Assembly (NCBI GenBank): GCA_032358255.1
Contig: JAULBX010026940.1
Location: 372,001-436,000, forward strand
Direction of reading: 5' to 3'
Length of the DNA stretch: 64,000 nucleotides
From: Heterotrichella gracilis
Lineage: Eukaryota > Sar > Xanthophyceae > Tribonematales > Xanthonemataceae
The notes under the pieces are model-generated. The model saw only the letters and a program-made list of their open reading frames with translations, was not told where the DNA came from and did no database searches. A program made the position numbers and the translations under genes. Below, piece after piece: positions 26,714-36,009 of the stretch (its first letter is position 1; every line of letters starts with the position of its first letter).

Positions 26714-27439
26714 TTACTTCGCTAATTTTATGATGCGCATCTTATCAAACAACCAAATGATCGGATAAGTTGGATCCAATTCCCACCACTTAGCAGCAAA
26801 ATTTGGTCTTGCTCCCGCCTGGTGATGATTGTTCTGAAATAATTCGCCCATTAAAAATATATCAATAAAAAAAGTATTCTTCGACTTGTCTGGACAATCA
26901 AAATTACGGTAACCGTATTTATGACCGGCCCAATTTACAATGGCGCCTTGTATTGGCCCTATAAAGAAATGTATCGGAAGAAACAAAAACATCCACCAGT
27001 GTGTTGCAAAAACAACGTAAAACGCAATGTAAAGACCGGCAAAGGCTAAACGGGTTATCCAGTTATCGGCAATTTTATCAATCGTAGCATATTCCGGAAA
27101 ATTCCGATCAAATTTTTCTTCTACGATCACGCGTTTGTTTAAAACGTCATTATAGATACTACGCGTGTGCAACATCATGTGATACGCGTCTTTAAAAAAA
27201 TGCGGTGTATGCGGATCCTTTTCAGTATCACTATAGGCATGGTGCATACGATGCAAAATGGCATAAGCGCGCGCATTCAAATAAGAAGACCCTTGTGACA
27301 CCCAAGCAAAAATGTAAAAGAATTTTTCCCAGAATTTATTCATGGTGAACATTTTATGGGCGGAGTAACGGTGCAGGAAAAAAGTTTGTCCAAACAAAGA
27401 AAGGTACCAGTGAAGAATTAAGAAGAGAGCTATGATCAT
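26714..27439 (-). CDS. Membrane acyl-CoA/fatty-acid desaturase
   Basis: 241 aa, integral membrane di-iron enzyme introducing a double bond into acyl chains. The three histidine boxes are present: HRYSAH (residues 24-29), HRMHHAY (about 62-68) and NNHHQAG (about 206-212). There are two hydrophobic hairpins between them. It is shorter than many delta-9 desaturases and lacks a C-terminal cytochrome domain, as is usual for the bacterial type. Role: membrane-fluidity control. It is convergent with the preceding secreted-protein gene and lies downstream of the ATP-synthase terminator, so it is transcribed separately. Confidence 0.88.
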   Translation of the reverse strand: MIIALFLILHWYLSLFGQTFFLHRYSAHKMFTMNKFWEKFFYIFAWVSQGSSYLNARAYAILHRMHHAYSDTEKDPHTPHFFKDAYHMMLHTRSIYNDVLNKRVIVEEKFDRNFPEYATIDKIADNWITRLAFAGLYIAFYVVFATHWWMFLFLPIHFFIGPIQGAIVNWAGHKYGYRNFDCPDKSKNTFFIDIFLMGELFQNNHHQAGARPNFAAKWWELDPTYPIIWLFDKMRIIKLAK

Positions 27440-27533
27440 TTATAAAGTAGCTAAGTAATTAGTGTAAAGTAAGTTTAATATCACTATATATACGTTTTAA
27501 TGTACGCTTTGTTTTAAAACTAATGTTAAGGAA

Positions 27534-27562
27534 ACAAAAAACCCTTCACAAATGCAAAGGGT
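27534..27562 (-). terminator. Intrinsic terminator of the ATP synthase operon
   Basis: On the minus strand ACCCTT and AAGGGT form a stem with a 10-nt loop, followed by a run of six T. It is 14 bp after the atpG stop codon. Confidence 0.85.
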
Positions 27563-27575
27563 CTATTTTTATTTT

Positions 27576-28454
27576 TTATCCGTTTAACGCTTCGGCACCA
27601 CCAACAATTTCCAAGATCTCTTTTGTAATTGCTGCTTGGCGGGCTTTGTTATAAGTAATTTTTAATTCTTTTTGCATAGCCTTGGCATTATCAGTTGCCT
27701 TGTGCATAGCTGTCATACGGGCACCATGCTCGCTGGCAACGGAGTCTAAAATTGCTTTGTAAAATTGCGTTTTGATTGAACGAGGAATTAATTCGTTAAT
27801 GATCGTTTCCTGACCTGGTTCAAAAATATAATCTGTATTACTTGTTTTTCCTGCTGATTTGGTTGGAATCAATGGTAGTAATTGTTCTTCGGTTGGAATT
27901 TGTACCGCTGCATTTTTAAATTGATTATATACCAAAACAACTTTGTCAAACTGTTTGGTTAAAAATGCTTCCATAATTTTTTCTGCAACAGCTGAAGTAT
28001 TGGCAAAAGTCAACTTTTCAAATAAATTGCCGGTTTGATGTGGAAGATCGCTACCGGTAATACCATATGGTGTGCGTTTAAAAGCATCTTGCACTTTTTT
28101 TCCAATCGAAAGAACGGTAATATTATGCCCTGCGTATTCGTTTTTAATTAGTTGATGTGTTTTTTTAATGATATTTGAGTTAAATCCACCCGCTAAACCA
28201 CGGTTAGAAGAGATAGCGATGATCAATAGATTTTTCCCACCGGTATTTCTTGCATAAACATTGTCGCTTGCATCAACACTTGCGCTAACGTTCTCCAAAA
28301 GTTCTTTTAGTTTGTTGGCATAAGGGCGCATTTGAGTAACAGCATCCTGCGCACGCTTTAATTTAGCAGCGCTAACCATTTTCATAGCGCTGGTAATTTG
28401 CATCGTTGAACCAACGGATACTATTCTATTTCTTACTTCCTTTAAACTAGGCAT
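27576..28454 (-). CDS. atpG: F1Fo ATP synthase gamma subunit
   Basis: 292 aa, central rotor stalk of F1. The N-terminal coiled-coil helix begins MPSLKEVRNRIVSVGSTMQI and continues TSAMKMVSAAKLKRAQD, and the C-terminal helix reads RMTAMHKATDNAKAMQKELK then YNKARQAAITKEILEIVGGA, both diagnostic. The intervening Rossmann-like domain is present (NLLIIAISSNRGLAGGFNSN). Last gene of the operon, 86 bp after atpA, with a terminator directly behind it. In this phylum atpD and atpC usually sit elsewhere, and they are absent here. Confidence 0.97.
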   Translation of the reverse strand: MPSLKEVRNRIVSVGSTMQITSAMKMVSAAKLKRAQDAVTQMRPYANKLKELLENVSASVDASDNVYARNTGGKNLLIIAISSNRGLAGGFNSNIIKKTHQLIKNEYAGHNITVLSIGKKVQDAFKRTPYGITGSDLPHQTGNLFEKLTFANTSAVAEKIMEAFLTKQFDKVVLVYNQFKNAAVQIPTEEQLLPLIPTKSAGKTSNTDYIFEPGQETIINELIPRSIKTQFYKAILDSVASEHGARMTAMHKATDNAKAMQKELKITYNKARQAAITKEILEIVGGAEALNG

Positions 28455-28540
28455 ATTTTAAAAAATTTTAAATAATGGATTTTAAATGTTGAACGGATCA
28501 GGCAAGTTAAAATCTAAAATTTATAATTTAACATCTCTTA

Positions 28541-30118
28541 TTAGTTATACTTTGCAGTTAATTCTTTTGCGGCAGCTTCCAAAGTGTTAGTGATCTCGTC
28601 AGTATATTTTCCTGCTTTAAGATCGTTTAACACATTTTTATGTTTGCGTTCTAATACATCTAAATAGTCTTTTTCAAATTCACGTACTTTATTTACCGGA
28701 ACATTTCTTAATAAATTTTTTGTTCCTAAATAAATGATTGCAATTTGTTGTTCAACACGGAAAGGTGAGAACTGACCTTGCTTTAATATTTCAGTATTAC
28801 GTGAACCTTTATCTAAAACAGATTTTGTAGCTGCATCTAAATCTGATCCGAATTTAGAGAAAGCCTCTAACTCACGGAATTGAGCCTGATCTAATTTTAA
28901 AGTACCTGCTACTTTTTTCATTGATTTAATTTGAGCATTACCACCCACACGCGACACTGAGATACCTACGTTAATGGCGGGACGAATACCTGAGTTAAAT
29001 AAATTCGACTCTAAGAAAATTTGTCCGTCGGTAATAGAAATTACGTTTGTTGGAATGTATGCAGAAACGTCACCCGCTTGTGTTTCAATAATTGGTAAAG
29101 CGGTTAACGAACCACCACCTTTTACCAAATGTTTAATTGATTCAGGAAGGTCATTCATACGTTGCGCGATATCATCGTTAGCGTTGATCTTTGCAGCACG
29201 CTCCAATAATCTACTGTGTAAGTAGAAAACGTCACCAGGATATGCTTCACGTCCCGGTGGGCGACGTAGTAATAAAGAAACCTCACGATAAGCAACTGCT
29301 TGTTTTGATAAGTCATCAAACACGATCAAAGCCGGACGACCGGTATCACGGAAGAACTCACCAATTGCAGCACCTGCGAATGGAGCGTAAAATTGTAATG
29401 GAGCAGGATCGGCAGCAGATGCAGAAACAATTACCGTGTAAGGCATTGCACCGTTCTCTTCTAATACACGAACAATGTTCGCAACTGTAGAAGCTTTTTG
29501 TCCGATAGCTACATATATACAGAATACAGGTTGACCTGCTTCGTAAAATTCTTTTTGATTAATAATGGTATCAATACAAACGGCAGTTTTACCAATTTGA
29601 CGATCACCAATAACTAACTCACGTTGTCCACGACCAATTGGAATCATCGCGTCAATAGCTTTGATACCAGTTTGTAAAGGCTCAGTTACCGGTTGACGGT
29701 AAATAACACCCGGCGCTTTACGCTCTAATGGCATTTCATAAGTTACACCTGTAATTGGACCTTTTCCATCAATAGGATTTCCTAAAGTATCAACTACACG
29801 GCCTAACATTCCTTCTCCAACTTTAAGAGAAGCGATACGGCCAGTACGTTTTACAGGACTACCCTCACTGATTCCTTCGCTTGGCCCTAATAATACGGCA
29901 CCTACGTTATCTTCTTCAAGGTTTAATACGATCGCCTGTAAGCCAGTTTCAAATTCGATCAACTCACCTGATTGAACTTTTGACAAACCATAGATACGGG
30001 CAATACCATCACCTACTTGTAGTACGGTTCCTACTTCTTCTAATTCAGCTTCACTTTTAAAGCCGCTTAATTGTTGTCTTAAAATTGCAGATACTTCTGC
30101 CGGTTTTATCTCAGCCAT
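28541..30118 (-). CDS. atpA: F1Fo ATP synthase alpha subunit
   Basis: 525 aa, non-catalytic nucleotide-binding subunit of F1. Beta-barrel crown (residues 1-95), nucleotide-binding domain with P-loop [18 protein letters not shown], and the alpha/beta signature [17 protein letters not shown] near residue 375. The N-terminus [17 protein letters not shown] is standard. Separated by 19 bp from atpH. No anomaly seen; length and motifs are normal. Confidence 0.98.
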   Translation of the reverse strand: MAEIKPAEVSAILRQQLSGFKSEAELEEVGTVLQVGDGIARIYGLSKVQSGELIEFETGLQAIVLNLEEDNVGAVLLGPSEGISEGSPVKRTGRIASLKVGEGMLGRVVDTLGNPIDGKGPITGVTYEMPLERKAPGVIYRQPVTEPLQTGIKAIDAMIPIGRGQRELVIGDRQIGKTAVCIDTIINQKEFYEAGQPVFCIYVAIGQKASTVANIVRVLEENGAMPYTVIVSASAADPAPLQFYAPFAGAAIGEFFRDTGRPALIVFDDLSKQAVAYREVSLLLRRPPGREAYPGDVFYLHSRLLERAAKINANDDIAQRMNDLPESIKHLVKGGGSLTALPIIETQAGDVSAYIPTNVISITDGQIFLESNLFNSGIRPAINVGISVSRVGGNAQIKSMKKVAGTLKLDQAQFRELEAFSKFGSDLDAATKSVLDKGSRNTEILKQGQFSPFRVEQQIAIIYLGTKNLLRNVPVNKVREFEKDYLDVLERKHKNVLNDLKAGKYTDEITNTLEAAAKELTAKYN

Positions 30119-30137
30119 TTTATTTTGGATTCAATTA

Positions 30138-30692
30138 TTAATTACTACTAGGTATATATTTATTACTTAATAAATTCTTTCTAAGGTCATTCAATTTGCG
30201 TTTTACGCTTTGATCTAATTGTTTATCGCTAATTGCTAAAACAAATCCGCCTAAAATAGAGGCATCTACTTTTTCGACCAATTCAACTTCACCCGCACCT
30301 GCATTTTGTTTAACGATCTCTAACACACGTGTTTTTAATTTAGCATCTAAGCCGGTTGCAGTTGTAATAACTGCAGTTGTTATATTTTTTTGCGCTTTAA
30401 ACTGTTCATCAAACGCTACAGCAATTTCGGGGATATAAGACTCGCGGCGTTTTTTTGCCAACAAGTTTAAAAATGATAAAGATAATTTCGAGATCTTGCC
30501 GTTAAAAACAGAATTAAGGATCTCTAATTTTTTGTCGGTTTTAACAACAGGGCTATTTAATAATACAACAAAATCGTGATTCTCATCACACACTTGTTTT
30601 ACCAACTTCATGTCCTTCCTTGTTTCTTCCAATTGTTTATTTTCAATTGAAAGATCTATAAGGGATTTACCATATCTTGAGCCAACGATCAT
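30138..30692 (-). CDS. atpH: F1Fo ATP synthase delta subunit
   Basis: 184 aa, the OSCP-like peripheral-stalk subunit that ties F1 to subunit b. N-terminal helical bundle GSRYGKSLIDLSIENKQLEE, and the C-terminal family motif LVEKVDASILGGFVLAISDK. Separated from atpF by only 1 bp. Normal length for the family. Confidence 0.95.
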   Translation of the reverse strand: MIVGSRYGKSLIDLSIENKQLEETRKDMKLVKQVCDENHDFVVLLNSPVVKTDKKLEILNSVFNGKISKLSLSFLNLLAKKRRESYIPEIAVAFDEQFKAQKNITTAVITTATGLDAKLKTRVLEIVKQNAGAGEVELVEKVDASILGGFVLAISDKQLDQSVKRKLNDLRKNLLSNKYIPSSN

Positions 30693-30693
30693 C

Positions 30694-31209
30694 TTAGTTC
30701 AGGTTTACGTCTTTCATTAAATTATTTACCAAAGCTTTTTGTTTTTCATCAGAAGACAATTCGCTGCGTAATATTTTTTCTGCAATTTCAATTGATAATG
30801 TAGCCACCTGATTTTTTAATTCAGTAACTGCAGCATTTTTTTCGTTTACGATTTGCTCTCTTGCAGAAGCCATAATTCTATCAGCATCTTTTTGAGCCTT
30901 AGTTTTTGCTTCGTTAATAATAGCGTCTTTTGCTTCGCGGGCTTCTTTAATCAAAGCATCGCGTTCATTACGCGCTTCTGCTAAGATCTTTTCATTGTTA
31001 GATTTTAGCTCACGCATGTCGTTCAAAGCACTTTCGGCACTTGCTAATGCTTTTTCAATTCCTTCTTCACGCGTTTTGATCGCTCCAAGAATTGGTTTCC
31101 AGGCATATTTTCCTAAGATCCCTACTAAAAGTAAAAATACAATACTTGTCCAGAAGATAAGTCCGATCCCCGGATCTGTAAGGCCTGCAAGAATAAACAA
31201 ATTGTTCAT
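30694..31209 (-). CDS. atpF: F1Fo ATP synthase subunit b
   Basis: 171 aa. An N-terminal membrane helix (GIGLIFWTSIVFLLLVGILG) is followed by a long charged coiled coil (about residues 40-160) forming the peripheral stalk. The motif KYAWKPILGAIKTREE after the membrane helix is typical. Separated from atpE by 91 bp containing a strong hairpin with a T tract (31247-31288), which may make its transcript level lower than that of atpE. Confidence 0.95.
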   Translation of the reverse strand: MNNLFILAGLTDPGIGLIFWTSIVFLLLVGILGKYAWKPILGAIKTREEGIEKALASAESALNDMRELKSNNEKILAEARNERDALIKEAREAKDAIINEAKTKAQKDADRIMASAREQIVNEKNAAVTELKNQVATLSIEIAEKILRSELSSDEKQKALVNNLMKDVNLN

Positions 31210-31246
31210 GATATATTATTTTTAAAGATCAATTTTTGTTTCAATT

Positions 31247-31288
31247 AAAAAATGGTCAAAGCCTGAACCAACCGTGCAAGCTTTGACC
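31247..31288 (-). terminator. Intra-operon hairpin with T tract between atpE and atpF (attenuator or leaky terminator)
   Basis: GGTCAAAGC (31254-31262) and GCTTTGACC (31280-31288) pair perfectly over 9 bp. On the minus (transcribed) strand the stem is followed by ATTTTTT. It stands 12 bp after the atpE stop codon and 37 bp before atpF, in the middle of an operon whose genes all have to be expressed. Confidence 0.75.
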
Positions 31289-31300
31289 CTTTCGGTAAAA

Positions 31301-31531
<231 letters not shown>

Positions 31532-31550
31532 TTATTCAATTTCTCTTTTA

Positions 31551-32771
31551 TTAATGATGTTCTCCTACTAACTTCTCATCTGCTGAATCATGTTGCCCAT
31601 CTTCGTTATGATCTGCTACTGCCGAACCAATAAATAATGCGGTTAATAGTGTAAAGATATACGCTTGCAATACAGCAACCAGTACTTCAAGAACATCAAT
31701 AAATAATGCAAATCCAACAGCAATTGGAGAAATTAAAAGACTCTTGAACATAAAGATCAAACCTACAAGAGAGATGATAATAATATGCCCGGCGCTAATA
31801 TTTGCAAATAAACGTATCATTAAAGCGAAAGGCTTTGTAAAAACACCAATGATCTCGATCGGGATAAGAATGATCCATAATGCCTTTGGCGCGTGAGGCG
31901 TAAAAATATGGCCCCAATAATTCTTGTTACCGTTAAATACAGTAAGTAATAATGTAAATACAGAAAGAACAAGTGTAAAGGCTATATTACCAGTAAGGTT
32001 AGCGCTAATAGGTATAAGACCCAATACGTTATTAATTAAAATAATAAAGAATACAGTAAGCAGGTAGGGTGTAAATTTCTCGCCTTTTTCGCCAATATTG
32101 CCTTTAGCAAGATCGTCTCTCACAAATACAATAAGTGGCTCTAAGAAAGATTGTTTGCCTTTTGGGGCAGTGGTAACACCTGTTTTTTTGTATGCTTTAG
32201 CAACCGAGGTAAATAATAAGATCAACACTAAAGCAGAAAGCAATAACTGCGTTGCGTTTTTAGTGATCGAGAAATCAAGTGGGGCAACATTCGTAATAGT
32301 TTCTTCGCCTTTTTCGTCCTTTTGAATACTTAAATATTGCCCGTGCTCATTTGGAAAATCAGAAGCCAAATAAATAGTTTCTTTAAAATTGACAAAACGC
32401 TGACCGTTAATTTCCGCCACATGTGTTCCATGTGTATCATGGTGAAAAGCAGATGACATAAAGGTTACAATACCATTGTCGGTTTTAAGAATAACAGGTA
32501 AAGGCATAGAAACAGCATGTTCATGGTCGCCAAATAAATGCCATGAGTGTGAATCTAAAATATGCTCAAAAGCAATAGAAGCAATATCTACAGGCTTGTT
32601 GGGATCTTCTTCGGTATGCGAAGTTGCGTGACCCTGACTTAAAACAGCTTCATTAGTTGAAGGTTCAACAGGCTCAGAGGCCTTTAAATTAAAAGAAAGT
32701 GAGAAAAACAGGGCAAATATCACAAAACAGATACTTGTAAATCTCTTGTGTGTGGTAATTTTACTGGTCAT
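31551..32771 (-). CDS. atpB: F1Fo ATP synthase subunit a
   Basis: 406 aa, membrane stator channel of Fo. It carries the long N-terminal extension seen in Bacteroidota: a signal-like segment (residues 10-32) and a roughly 170-residue His/Asp-rich extracytoplasmic part. The channel helices follow, with the essential Arg in ALMIRLFANISAGHIIIISL. The C-terminus is His/Asp-rich (DHNEDGQHDSADEK). First gene of the operon, 46 bp before atpE, preceded by an excellent promoter at 32808-32837. No atpI or small upstream gene is found. Confidence 0.95.
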   Translation of the reverse strand: MTSKITTHKRFTSICFVIFALFFSLSFNLKASEPVEPSTNEAVLSQGHATSHTEEDPNKPVDIASIAFEHILDSHSWHLFGDHEHAVSMPLPVILKTDNGIVTFMSSAFHHDTHGTHVAEINGQRFVNFKETIYLASDFPNEHGQYLSIQKDEKGEETITNVAPLDFSITKNATQLLLSALVLILLFTSVAKAYKKTGVTTAPKGKQSFLEPLIVFVRDDLAKGNIGEKGEKFTPYLLTVFFIILINNVLGLIPISANLTGNIAFTLVLSVFTLLLTVFNGNKNYWGHIFTPHAPKALWIILIPIEIIGVFTKPFALMIRLFANISAGHIIIISLVGLIFMFKSLLISPIAVGFALFIDVLEVLVAVLQAYIFTLLTALFIGSAVADHNEDGQHDSADEKLVGEHH

Positions 32772-32807
32772 TACGTTATTGGTGTATTATGAACTTATTT
32801 CCGGGCG

Positions 32808-32837
32808 CAAATGTAGGTATATTTTATTCAAAAACAA
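32808..32837 (-). promoter_or_regulatory. Promoter of the ATP synthase operon
   Basis: On the minus strand TTG (32835-32837), a 19-bp spacer and TACATTTG (32808-32815) match the Bacteroidota -33/-7 consensus exactly. It lies 36 bp before the atpB start codon. Confidence 0.75.
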
Positions 32838-33032
32838 GCCTGTTTTCGCTGAAATTTCTTTTTTGAACTACCAATTTAACTGGCTTTTGAGATTGTTTAT
32901 AAGATTTTTAATTAATGGTTGAAAAGTTTGCCCGACTTGCAAGTTTTGGACAAAAACTTTTGCGTAATACCTAGCCATTAAATTGCCCAAATCCTTATAA
33001 TTTTACTAATTTCAACGTTTATATCTTAATTT

Positions 33033-33449
33033 ATGAATTACTGGCTTATAAAATCAGAACCCTCGGCCTATAGCTGGGAACAGCTAAAAAAAGACAAAAA
33101 AACCGATTGGACAGGCGTGCGTAATTATGCAGCCCGCAATAATTTAAGGGATATGAAAAAGGGCGATCTGGCTTTTTTTTACCATAGTAACGAAGGCATG
33201 GAAATAGTTGGTATTGCTAAAGTGACGAAAGAGCATTTCCAGGACCCAACAACAAAAGAAACTGCCTGGCTGGCGGTTGAATTTGCACCTTACAAAGATC
33301 TTAAAAAGACCGTTACGCTTGAAACGCTTAAAAAAGACCCATTCTTTAAAACTATGGATCTGATAAGGCTTTCACGCTTAAGCACAGGAAAAGTAACTGA
33401 GACTGAGTTTTTTAAGATCTGCGAAATGGGTGGGGTTGATATAAAGTAA
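33033..33449 (+). CDS. EVE-domain protein
   Basis: 138 aa consisting of a single EVE (PUA-like) domain: MNYWLIKSEPSAYSWEQLKK at the start, WTGVRNYAARNNLRDMKKGD, then FYHSNEGMEIVGIAKV. This is the standard thymocyte nuclear protein 1/EVE layout, thought to bind modified bases in DNA or RNA (family knowledge). No fused restriction or nuclease domain and no modification genes next to it, so a housekeeping rather than defence role is likelier here. The following T9SS gene begins 4 bp after its stop, suggesting co-transcription. Confidence 0.93.
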   Translation: MNYWLIKSEPSAYSWEQLKKDKKTDWTGVRNYAARNNLRDMKKGDLAFFYHSNEGMEIVGIAKVTKEHFQDPTTKETAWLAVEFAPYKDLKKTVTLETLKKDPFFKTMDLIRLSRLSTGKVTETEFFKICEMGGVDIK

Positions 33450-33453
33450 TCTA

Positions 33454-34311
33454 ATGATAAAACAGATATTTATACTTTTAACTACGTTTCAGTTTTTTAA
33501 GGCGCAAACTTTGAATTTGGATTGTATTACTGCAGTACAGGCTGCCAGTGGTTTTACAATGCCCATTGTGCCAAATACAGGAAACGGCAGCGTAAATGAT
33601 CTTCAAAACCCAAATAATATAAGTAACCCTCAAATAAATGTAATTGGCGCAAATGCCGGCTGCATGCTAGCGAATGAATACGAGCCAACCTGGTTTATAT
33701 TTAAAATTTGTAACACAGGAAACTTAGAACTTTTAATAGGGTCAAACATCAACCAATTTCCTCAAGCTGGCTTTACTGACTGGTCGATTTGGAAATATAC
33801 TTCAACCACCTGCTCAAAAATATTCAACAATCAATTAGCGCCCTTAAGATGTAACTGGAACGGACCCGCAACAGGAGGAACCGGTATTCGCGATACATTA
33901 AATTTGCCTCCCGGTGGCGATAAAGCAAATTATGAGCCGCCCTTAGCTGTAAATGCCGGCGACAGCTTGGTTCTTTGTTTTAGTAATTATAGCAACGTTA
34001 ATTATTTTGTGGATTTTTTGAGTGTTGGTACAAGCAGCATTAATAATTGTCCGCTTATTACTTCAATTAAAGCAAATGAAAAGCTTAAACAAAAACCATT
34101 ATTTTATAATAGAAATTCGAATAAAATACATTTGTTAGACAAGGAAATTTTTGAAATAAGTATTCAAGATCTACAAGGTAAAGAAGTTTTAAAAACAAAA
34201 ATTGAAGAAAGTCGTTTTATTGATTGCAATAATTTTATCAAGGGAATTTATTTTGTGACTTATTATACCAAAGAAAATTTACCAGCAACCGAAAAAATAC
34301 TGATAGATTAG
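33454..34311 (+). CDS. Secreted protein with probable T9SS C-terminal domain
   Basis: 285 aa. Signal peptide MIKQIFILLTTFQFFKAQ, then a beta-sandwich-like domain with several Cys (LDCITAVQAASG, NAGCMLANEYEPTWFIFKIC). It resembles the jelly-roll modules preceding sorting domains in Bacteroidota gliding-type proteins. The last 70 residues (KIHLLDKEIFEISIQDLQGK ... KGIYFVTYYT) look like a type A T9SS domain, though the usual YPNP opening is missing. The stop overlaps that of the convergent NadR-like gene by 4 bp. Confidence 0.75.
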   Translation: MIKQIFILLTTFQFFKAQTLNLDCITAVQAASGFTMPIVPNTGNGSVNDLQNPNNISNPQINVIGANAGCMLANEYEPTWFIFKICNTGNLELLIGSNINQFPQAGFTDWSIWKYTSTTCSKIFNNQLAPLRCNWNGPATGGTGIRDTLNLPPGGDKANYEPPLAVNAGDSLVLCFSNYSNVNYFVDFLSVGTSSINNCPLITSIKANEKLKQKPLFYNRNSNKIHLLDKEIFEISIQDLQGKEVLKTKIEESRFIDCNNFIKGIYFVTYYTKENLPATEKILID

Positions 34312-34835
34312 AATAATCCGTCAATTATTTTAACCGCATTCTTTACCCGCCCTTCATCCATTCCTTTTATTATCGAAAAAGAAGCATTCAGATCTTTTAC
34401 CTCCTTTTTATTCATTTCAAGGATCATGTCGCGACTGAATTTATTTTGGCGTAAACCATCATTTACCCATGCCATATCATTTTCCATGATCAAGTAATGA
34501 TCATATTTTACTTTGGTTAAATTCTCAATTATAAATGCGGGGCTTTGTTTAAATTCCAATTCAGCCCAGATCTTAAGTGTAATTAAAGTTGTATCGCAAA
34601 ATAAAAATTTGTTTGCTTTTTTTATTTGAGCGTTCTCTAATTCAATTTGTTTTTGCGCAATAACTATAAGATCATTTTGTGTGTAATTATAAATATCCGA
34701 ATCGTTAAAATATTCGCGGGCATATTCAGGCACCCAAACAGTATTATAGTGTTTTGCAAGGGCTTCGCAAAGCTCAGATTTACCGGTACTTTCGGCACCT
34801 ATTACTGCAATTTTTATGACGCTGCTTTTCTCCAT
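34308..34835 (-). CDS. NadR-like nicotinamide riboside kinase / AAA ATPase
   Basis: 175 aa from ATG 34833-34835, which puts the strand-1/P-loop segment IKIAVIGAESTGKSELCEAL at the N-terminus; the upstream frame extension overlaps pnuC and is not conserved. It matches the C-terminal kinase half of NadR, with YAREYF and FCDTTLITLKIW as expected, and lacks the adenylyltransferase and DNA-binding domains. Likely phosphorylates nicotinamide riboside brought in by the PnuC encoded by the upstream overlapping gene, trapping it for NAD synthesis (inference from family and context). The 22-bp overlap with pnuC implies translational coupling. Confidence 0.82.
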   Translation of the reverse strand: MEKSSVIKIAVIGAESTGKSELCEALAKHYNTVWVPEYAREYFNDSDIYNYTQNDLIVIAQKQIELENAQIKKANKFLFCDTTLITLKIWAELEFKQSPAFIIENLTKVKYDHYLIMENDMAWVNDGLRQNKFSRDMILEMNKKEVKDLNASFSIIKGMDEGRVKNAVKIIDGLF

Positions 34836-35359
34836 TTTATCCAACCATAAAAAGCCATTACTGTAAAAAATAAATAAAGTACTGCAAACAACCACATAAA
34901 TTTTACACCATATAAAACAACATAAGCACCATCAATCAACACCCATGTCAACCAATTCTCTACCCATTTTTTTGTCATCATATAAGTAGCGGTTAAACTG
35001 CAAGCCGTTAGTGTAGCATCAAACAAAACTTTATCACCTTTTAAGAATCCAATTAAAAAATAAAATAAAATTATTTGCGCAATGGTAACTAAAACTAAAA
35101 CAGGAATTAATTTAAGCGGCAATTTTTCTACTTTAAATTCTGTCTCTTTGTTTTTATTCCAAAAATACCAGCCGTAAACAGCCGCTCCCAAATAAAAAAC
35201 CTGAAGTCCCATATCGCCAAATAATCTTTCTTCATAAAACTCAGCAATAGATGCACAAACAGCCATAATAGATATTGGCCAACACCAGATATTTTCTTTA
35301 ATAGTTAACCAAACACCAAGCACACCGGTAATTAAGGCTATGAGTCCAAGAACCGACAT
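34814..35359 (-). CDS. pnuC: PnuC-family nicotinamide riboside (or related vitamin) transporter
   Basis: 181 aa, six to seven hydrophobic segments, with the family features ITGVLGVWLTIKENIWCWPI, ERLFGDMGLQVFYLGAAVYGWYFW and a closing YGWIKWRK. Facilitative transporter in the inner membrane. Its neighbours are a NadR-type kinase (overlapping) and a thiamine-phosphate-synthase-like gene (3 bp upstream). The kinase argues for nicotinamide riboside. The TPS-like gene leaves thiamine (PnuT type) open. No TPP riboswitch is evident upstream. Confidence 0.85.
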   Translation of the reverse strand: MSVLGLIALITGVLGVWLTIKENIWCWPISIMAVCASIAEFYEERLFGDMGLQVFYLGAAVYGWYFWNKNKETEFKVEKLPLKLIPVLVLVTIAQIILFYFLIGFLKGDKVLFDATLTACSLTATYMMTKKWVENWLTWVLIDGAYVVLYGVKFMWLFAVLYLFFTVMAFYGWIKWRKAAS

Positions 35360-35362
35360 TGC

Positions 35363-35992
35363 CTAGATCTCCAGATTATTTTCCTTATAGGTTTCAAGGA
35401 TCTTTAAAAAGTGATCGTAAGGCGTTGTGTGATCCCAGATATAAGAATTAAACGCAAGGCCATAAAAACCCAGTTCTGCTGCTTTGGCAATGGTTTTAGG
35501 AGAAGTGCCGCCACGGGCAACAAATCTCTTTCCTGAATTTTTTAATGCAGCTTTAACGCCCACTTCATAGAAGCCGGAGTAAAAATCGCCGGTAATACTA
35601 TTAAACATCGTGCCCATTAAAATATAATCAAACACATGTTCTTCCTTATTATACACTTGTTGCAATCTTGAATAAGATCTGCTTTTAGAAATTTTGCTAA
35701 ATTTTAACTTTAAACGCTGGCGCACAAAAAAGTACTTCCACTTTTTAGAAAGATGGGTACTGGTTAAATGTATTCCTTTAAGATCGAACTTTAATGCTAA
35801 TTGATGATGAGAATGAATAACAATGTATTTATGAAAATGTACCGGAATCTCATTCAAGAAATCGGTCATTTGATTAGTTGAATATTTAGGTTTCCGCAAA
35901 TGTAAATTCGTTAACCCGCTCTCAAACATTTTTGTTATCAAACTGGTTTCATCAGGTACATCCTTCGAAGATGTTATTACGAATAACTTCAT
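35363..35992 (-). CDS. Thiamine phosphate synthase-like (ThiE/TenI fold) protein
   Basis: 209 aa TIM-barrel protein. Visible: MKLFVITSSKDVPDE at the start, the strand LTNLHLRKPKYS, KGIHLTSTHLSKKW at the position of the GvHLGQxD substrate loop, DYILMGTMFNSIT, and a terminal phosphate loop KRFVARGGTSPKTIAKAAEL. The GQ-D pattern of genuine ThiE is replaced by TSTHLS and the expected RxK basic pair is only partly recognisable. It may therefore be a TenI-like or otherwise repurposed paralogue rather than a working ThiE. First gene of the three-gene set with pnuC and the NadR-like kinase. Confidence 0.7.
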   Translation of the reverse strand: MKLFVITSSKDVPDETSLITKMFESGLTNLHLRKPKYSTNQMTDFLNEIPVHFHKYIVIHSHHQLALKFDLKGIHLTSTHLSKKWKYFFVRQRLKLKFSKISKSRSYSRLQQVYNKEEHVFDYILMGTMFNSITGDFYSGFYEVGVKAALKNSGKRFVARGGTSPKTIAKAAELGFYGLAFNSYIWDHTTPYDHFLKILETYKENNLEI

Positions 35993-36009
35993 ATTTGCTT
36001 AACCCTAAA

